A DNA stretch of 8,904 nt from CAYGKP01 sp964350605 (GTDB lineage: Bacteria; Bacteroidota; Bacteroidia; Cytophagales; JAAEPT01): NCBI GenBank assembly GCA_964350605.1, contig CAYGKP010000091.1:1-8904 (forward strand). Direction: 5' to 3'. Of this stretch, positions 6,861-8,904 are shown one piece after another. How positions within the stretch are numbered: the stretch's first letter is position 1; every line of letters begins with the position of its first letter. A model generated the notes under the pieces. It ran no database searches. It was not told the origin of the DNA and was given only the letters and a program-made list of their open reading frames with translations. A program made the translations under genes and the position numbers.

Positions 6861-7463
6861 ATGATGACTCGGTGCCTTCTCTTTGCCTTGTGCCTTGGTG
6901 GCCCTGCTTCGCTTTTTGCGCAGGTCGGTGAGTCAGTTTGTCACCAAAAACTGAACCAACGCGACTACCATGGGGCGGTGACGTGCTACACCCACCTGCT
7001 ATCCAGCGATACGGCGAATACCAACTTGATCCTGGCGCGCGGCCATGCCAAGCAGGCAATGGAGGACTACTTTGGCGCCATGGCCGACTACACTGAAGTC
7101 CTTTCGCTGGACCCAGAGAACTTCCTTGCGCACCTCGAACGTGGGCGCATCTTCTTAAAAACCAAGGAGTACCCCAAGGCCCTTGAAGAGCTTGACCGGG
7201 TGTTGGAAGTCGCTTCCGAACACCAAGATGCGCTGTACATGCACGGGGTAGCCGAGATGGAATTGAAGGCGTTTGAGGTATCCCTTCGTGATTTTACGCG
7301 GTTGATTTCGATCAACCCCGAGAACTATGATGCACATTACCTTCGGGGCAAGATCTACGCCGCGCTGGGCAAGAAGCAGGAGGCATGTCGGGATTTTTCG
7401 CGTGCGGGTGAGCTTGGCGACCAGCATGCGTATGCGGCCATCGCTGAGCACTGCAAGCCCTAA
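6861..7463 (+). CDS. Secreted TPR-repeat protein (second of tandem pair, paralogue of the first)
   Basis: The 200-residue protein has a signal peptide, MMTRCLLFALCLGG to LFA, with probable cleavage before Q21. At least three TPR-like units follow: about 53-86 (LILARGHAKQAMEDYFGAM), about 87-120 (AHLERGRIFLKTKEYPKAL), and about 154-187 (NYDAHYLRGKIYAALGKKQEA). The closing segment EACRDFSRAGELGD-HAYAAIAEHC places C176 and C198 22 residues apart, exactly as in the first protein, so the pair arose by duplication. C27 and C42 are extra. A TTG at 6843 would add six residues (RTLAS before the methionine pair); I prefer the ATG at 6861, with 6864 also possible. It probably shares a transcript with the first copy. 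Its end is only 18 bases from the end of the convergent mscS gene, so one transcript probably runs into the other. Confidence 0.83.
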   Translation: MMTRCLLFALCLGGPASLFAQVGESVCHQKLNQRDYHGAVTCYTHLLSSDTANTNLILARGHAKQAMEDYFGAMADYTEVLSLDPENFLAHLERGRIFLKTKEYPKALEELDRVLEVASEHQDALYMHGVAEMELKAFEVSLRDFTRLISINPENYDAHYLRGKIYAALGKKQEACRDFSRAGELGDQHAYAAIAEHCKP

Positions 7464-7481
7464 TCCAAAAAGTAGGGGTAG

Positions 7482-8333
7482 TTAGAGCGTGGCGCGAAGG
7501 AGTTGTTGCCGCAATCTGTCGGCGAACTCAGCATCGACCTGCTGGATCGTGAAGCCGAATCGCAGGTCTAATTCCGTTGCACGAAGGGCCAGAATGTCGA
7601 GCCGTTCGCTGCCCGCAACCAAGTGAACTCCGCTTTCTTTCGATAACACCATTGCCAGCCGCTCGCCGAGCGCGGTCAGGTTCAAGCCGGCTTTCACCAG
7701 CGTGAATCGCACCTCGACGGGGTAGTGCTTGCGGCGCGAATGGTTCTCGACCGCTGCGCTGAACACCGAGTGGTTGGGCAGGTACAGGTGTCGCCCTGCC
7801 CGGTCTACCAGATGAACGTGTTGCATCGTCAGGTCGGCTAAGGTGCCTTCCACCTCGCCAATGCTGATGCGGTCGCCCAAGGCGTATTGGCCCGAGAACA
7901 ACATGATGAGCCCCGAGATGCCGTTGTTCAGGTAGTCCTTGAAGATCAGCGCGAGGGCCGAGGCGATGACACTGACCGCCAGAAATACCTGATGAACCTG
8001 GATGCCCAGCATCGAGAGCAGGGCCACTACAAGCATCAGCAAGCTAAGGATCGAGGCGATGTTACGCAGTGCCAAGAGGAACAAGTCGCGTTGCGTGCGG
8101 GGCAGCTTCCGGCGGTGACGGTAGATCACCGCCAAGGCCAAGCGCGCCAGCTCGATGAATACGTGCGCACTGAGTAGGAACGTTGCTGCTTGCAGGCTTC
8201 GGGCAAGCAATGTTTCGCCCGACCAGAAGTCTGGCCAAAGAATGCGCGAGGCGATCAGTCCGCCCAGTAGGACGAGCTTGAGGACAAGGCTCGCTAAGTC
8301 CGAGCGAGGGATGCGGGAGAGGATGGTGGTCAT
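7482..8333 (-). CDS. Small MscS-family mechanosensitive ion channel
   Basis: MscS-type channels sit in the inner membrane as heptamers and open under membrane tension to release solutes during hypo-osmotic shock. The 283 residues are close to E. coli MscS length. Hydrophobic segments lie at about 12-32, 46-71, 84-110 and 113-146, so there may be four helices, with the last as the pore helix. That helix reads SALALIFKDYLNNGISG, matching the common variant 'ALKD.L.N..aG' rather than the Gly/Ala-rich E. coli pore. The cytoplasmic beta domain follows: YALGDRISIGEVEGTLADL (150-168) and the LYLPN strand (183-187), the family hallmarks. The mixed alpha/beta C-terminal domain is complete. The start ATG at 8333 gives the first helix cleanly. 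It lies 30 bases downstream of the barrel gene, so co-transcription is likely, although TAGCTTCG at 8341-8348 could be a weak promoter of its own. Confidence 0.92.
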   Translation of the reverse strand: MTTILSRIPRSDLASLVLKLVLLGGLIASRILWPDFWSGETLLARSLQAATFLLSAHVFIELARLALAVIYRHRRKLPRTQRDLFLLALRNIASILSLLMLVVALLSMLGIQVHQVFLAVSVIASALALIFKDYLNNGISGLIMLFSGQYALGDRISIGEVEGTLADLTMQHVHLVDRAGRHLYLPNHSVFSAAVENHSRRKHYPVEVRFTLVKAGLNLTALGERLAMVLSKESGVHLVAGSERLDILALRATELDLRFGFTIQQVDAEFADRLRQQLLRATL

Positions 8334-8340
8334 TCGACCA

Positions 8341-8348
8341 CGAAGCTA
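8341..8348 (-). promoter_or_regulatory. Possible weak -7 element for the MscS gene
   Basis: On the - strand TAGCTTCG differs from TAnnTTTG by one base and ends 7 bases before the ATG, the same arrangement as the lhgO element. No -33 box is evident, and the gene may simply be read from upstream. Confidence 0.2.
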
Positions 8349-8363
8349 CAAATCGTCCAGGGT

Positions 8364-8903
8364 TTAGAACGCCCGCCCGATGCCGAAGACGTAGCGATAG
8401 GCTGTCGCATCGAAGTCCGCGCCAGTTGGGACCCGCACGTAGAGCGGTACGTCGAAACGCAAGACCAATGGCTGAATCCGCGCCCGACCAAAGCTGATGG
8501 TCAAGGCCGAGCCGACGCCAGCATCCCAGCGGAAGTTGCCCAGGTCCTCGTTCTTGCCGAGCGCCAGCACACCCAGGTCGGTGAAGAGGTAGGGCGTGAG
8601 GCCCAGGTACTTGCTGATCTTCCCGAGCTTGATTTTCGCCAAGCGGTCGAACTCCAATTCGTAGCTGCCTGATGCGCCACTATACCCCACAAAGTTCCCG
8701 ACAACTGCGCCATCGTCGGTATTGAGTACTTCCATGCCCGAGTAGCCGCGCAGGTTGAGCCCGCCGCCAAAGTGCAGGTTGCCCGGATTGGCGCCGTAGC
8801 CTTCCCATTCGGCGGGGAAGAGGCCCCGCGCCCGGTAGAACTTTGAAAGACCCATCTCGTCGGGCGATCCACCCGCGAGGAACAAGGCCGATTCGGGCGC
8901 GAG
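8364..8903 (-). CDS. Outer-membrane beta-barrel protein, C-terminal part (5' end outside window)
   Basis: About 180 C-terminal residues are visible and the frame is open to the right edge; no true start is inside the window (the codon at 8885 is an internal TTG). The sequence alternates polar and hydrophobic residues in strands separated by Gly/Asn turns: FGGGLNLRGYSG, YELEFDRLAKIKL, TPYLFTDLGVLALG, WDAGVGSALTISFG, IQPLVLRFDVPLYV, and finally AYRYVFGIGRAF. The ending is a classic outer-membrane signal with a terminal Phe, recognised by the BAM machinery. LRGY followed by DAGVG and 'LRFD.PL' resembles the barrel ends of Omp85-type proteins, and also barrels fused to large Bacteroidota peptidases. 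Which one this is depends on the missing N-terminus. The MscS-type gene follows 30 bases downstream on the same strand. Confidence 0.8.
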   Translation of the reverse strand, partial: LAPESALFLAGGSPDEMGLSKFYRARGLFPAEWEGYGANPGNLHFGGGLNLRGYSGMEVLNTDDGAVVGNFVGYSGASGSYELEFDRLAKIKLGKISKYLGLTPYLFTDLGVLALGKNEDLGNFRWDAGVGSALTISFGRARIQPLVLRFDVPLYVRVPTGADFDATAYRYVFGIGRAF

Positions 8904-8904
8904 G

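Overview
The window looks like ordinary chromosome from a high-GC member of the Bacteroidota. Three things point there: MetF and LhgO read like the forms found in that phylum, start codons generally lack a Shine-Dalgarno sequence, and a perfect TAnnTTTG -7 promoter element sits in front of lhgO. A pair of secreted TPR proteins and an outer-membrane barrel with an aromatic C-terminus also fit. The placement is inference, not a database result. A sampled 60-base stretch of metF is 63% GC.

Layout, left to right. (1) Positions 3-2262 and on to 3219 form a + strand methionine/one-carbon operon: the C-terminal part of cobalamin-dependent methionine synthase (metH, cut by the window edge), then an AT-rich intruder gene (1432-2253), then metF. 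MetF makes the 5-methyl-tetrahydrofolate that MetH uses. The intruder overlaps metH by 11 bases and ends 9 bases before metF. Its sampled stretches are 40% GC, and its motifs resemble the HEPN-type AbiV abortive-infection family. (2) Positions 3220-4766 hold two - strand genes: a small protein with an extremely acidic tail, and an atypical NmrA-like NAD(P)-binding reductase. A probable terminator hairpin lies between them, and a GC-rich palindrome lies between the acidic gene and metF. (3) Positions 4767-7463 hold the divergent lhgO (L-2-hydroxyglutarate oxidase), probably read from a nearly leaderless transcript. Two tandem paralogous secreted TPR proteins follow it. (4) Positions 7482-8904 hold a - strand pair: the C-terminal end of an outer-membrane beta-barrel protein (cut by the window edge) and a small MscS-type mechanosensitive channel 30 bases downstream.

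The most interesting item is the AbiV/HEPN-like gene inside the metH-metF operon. It looks like a horizontally acquired defence or stress gene tied to a housekeeping transcript. The rest is mostly core metabolism and envelope biology. No rRNA, tRNA, CRISPR array, IS element or complete mobile element was seen. No gene-free gap exceeds about 160 bases.
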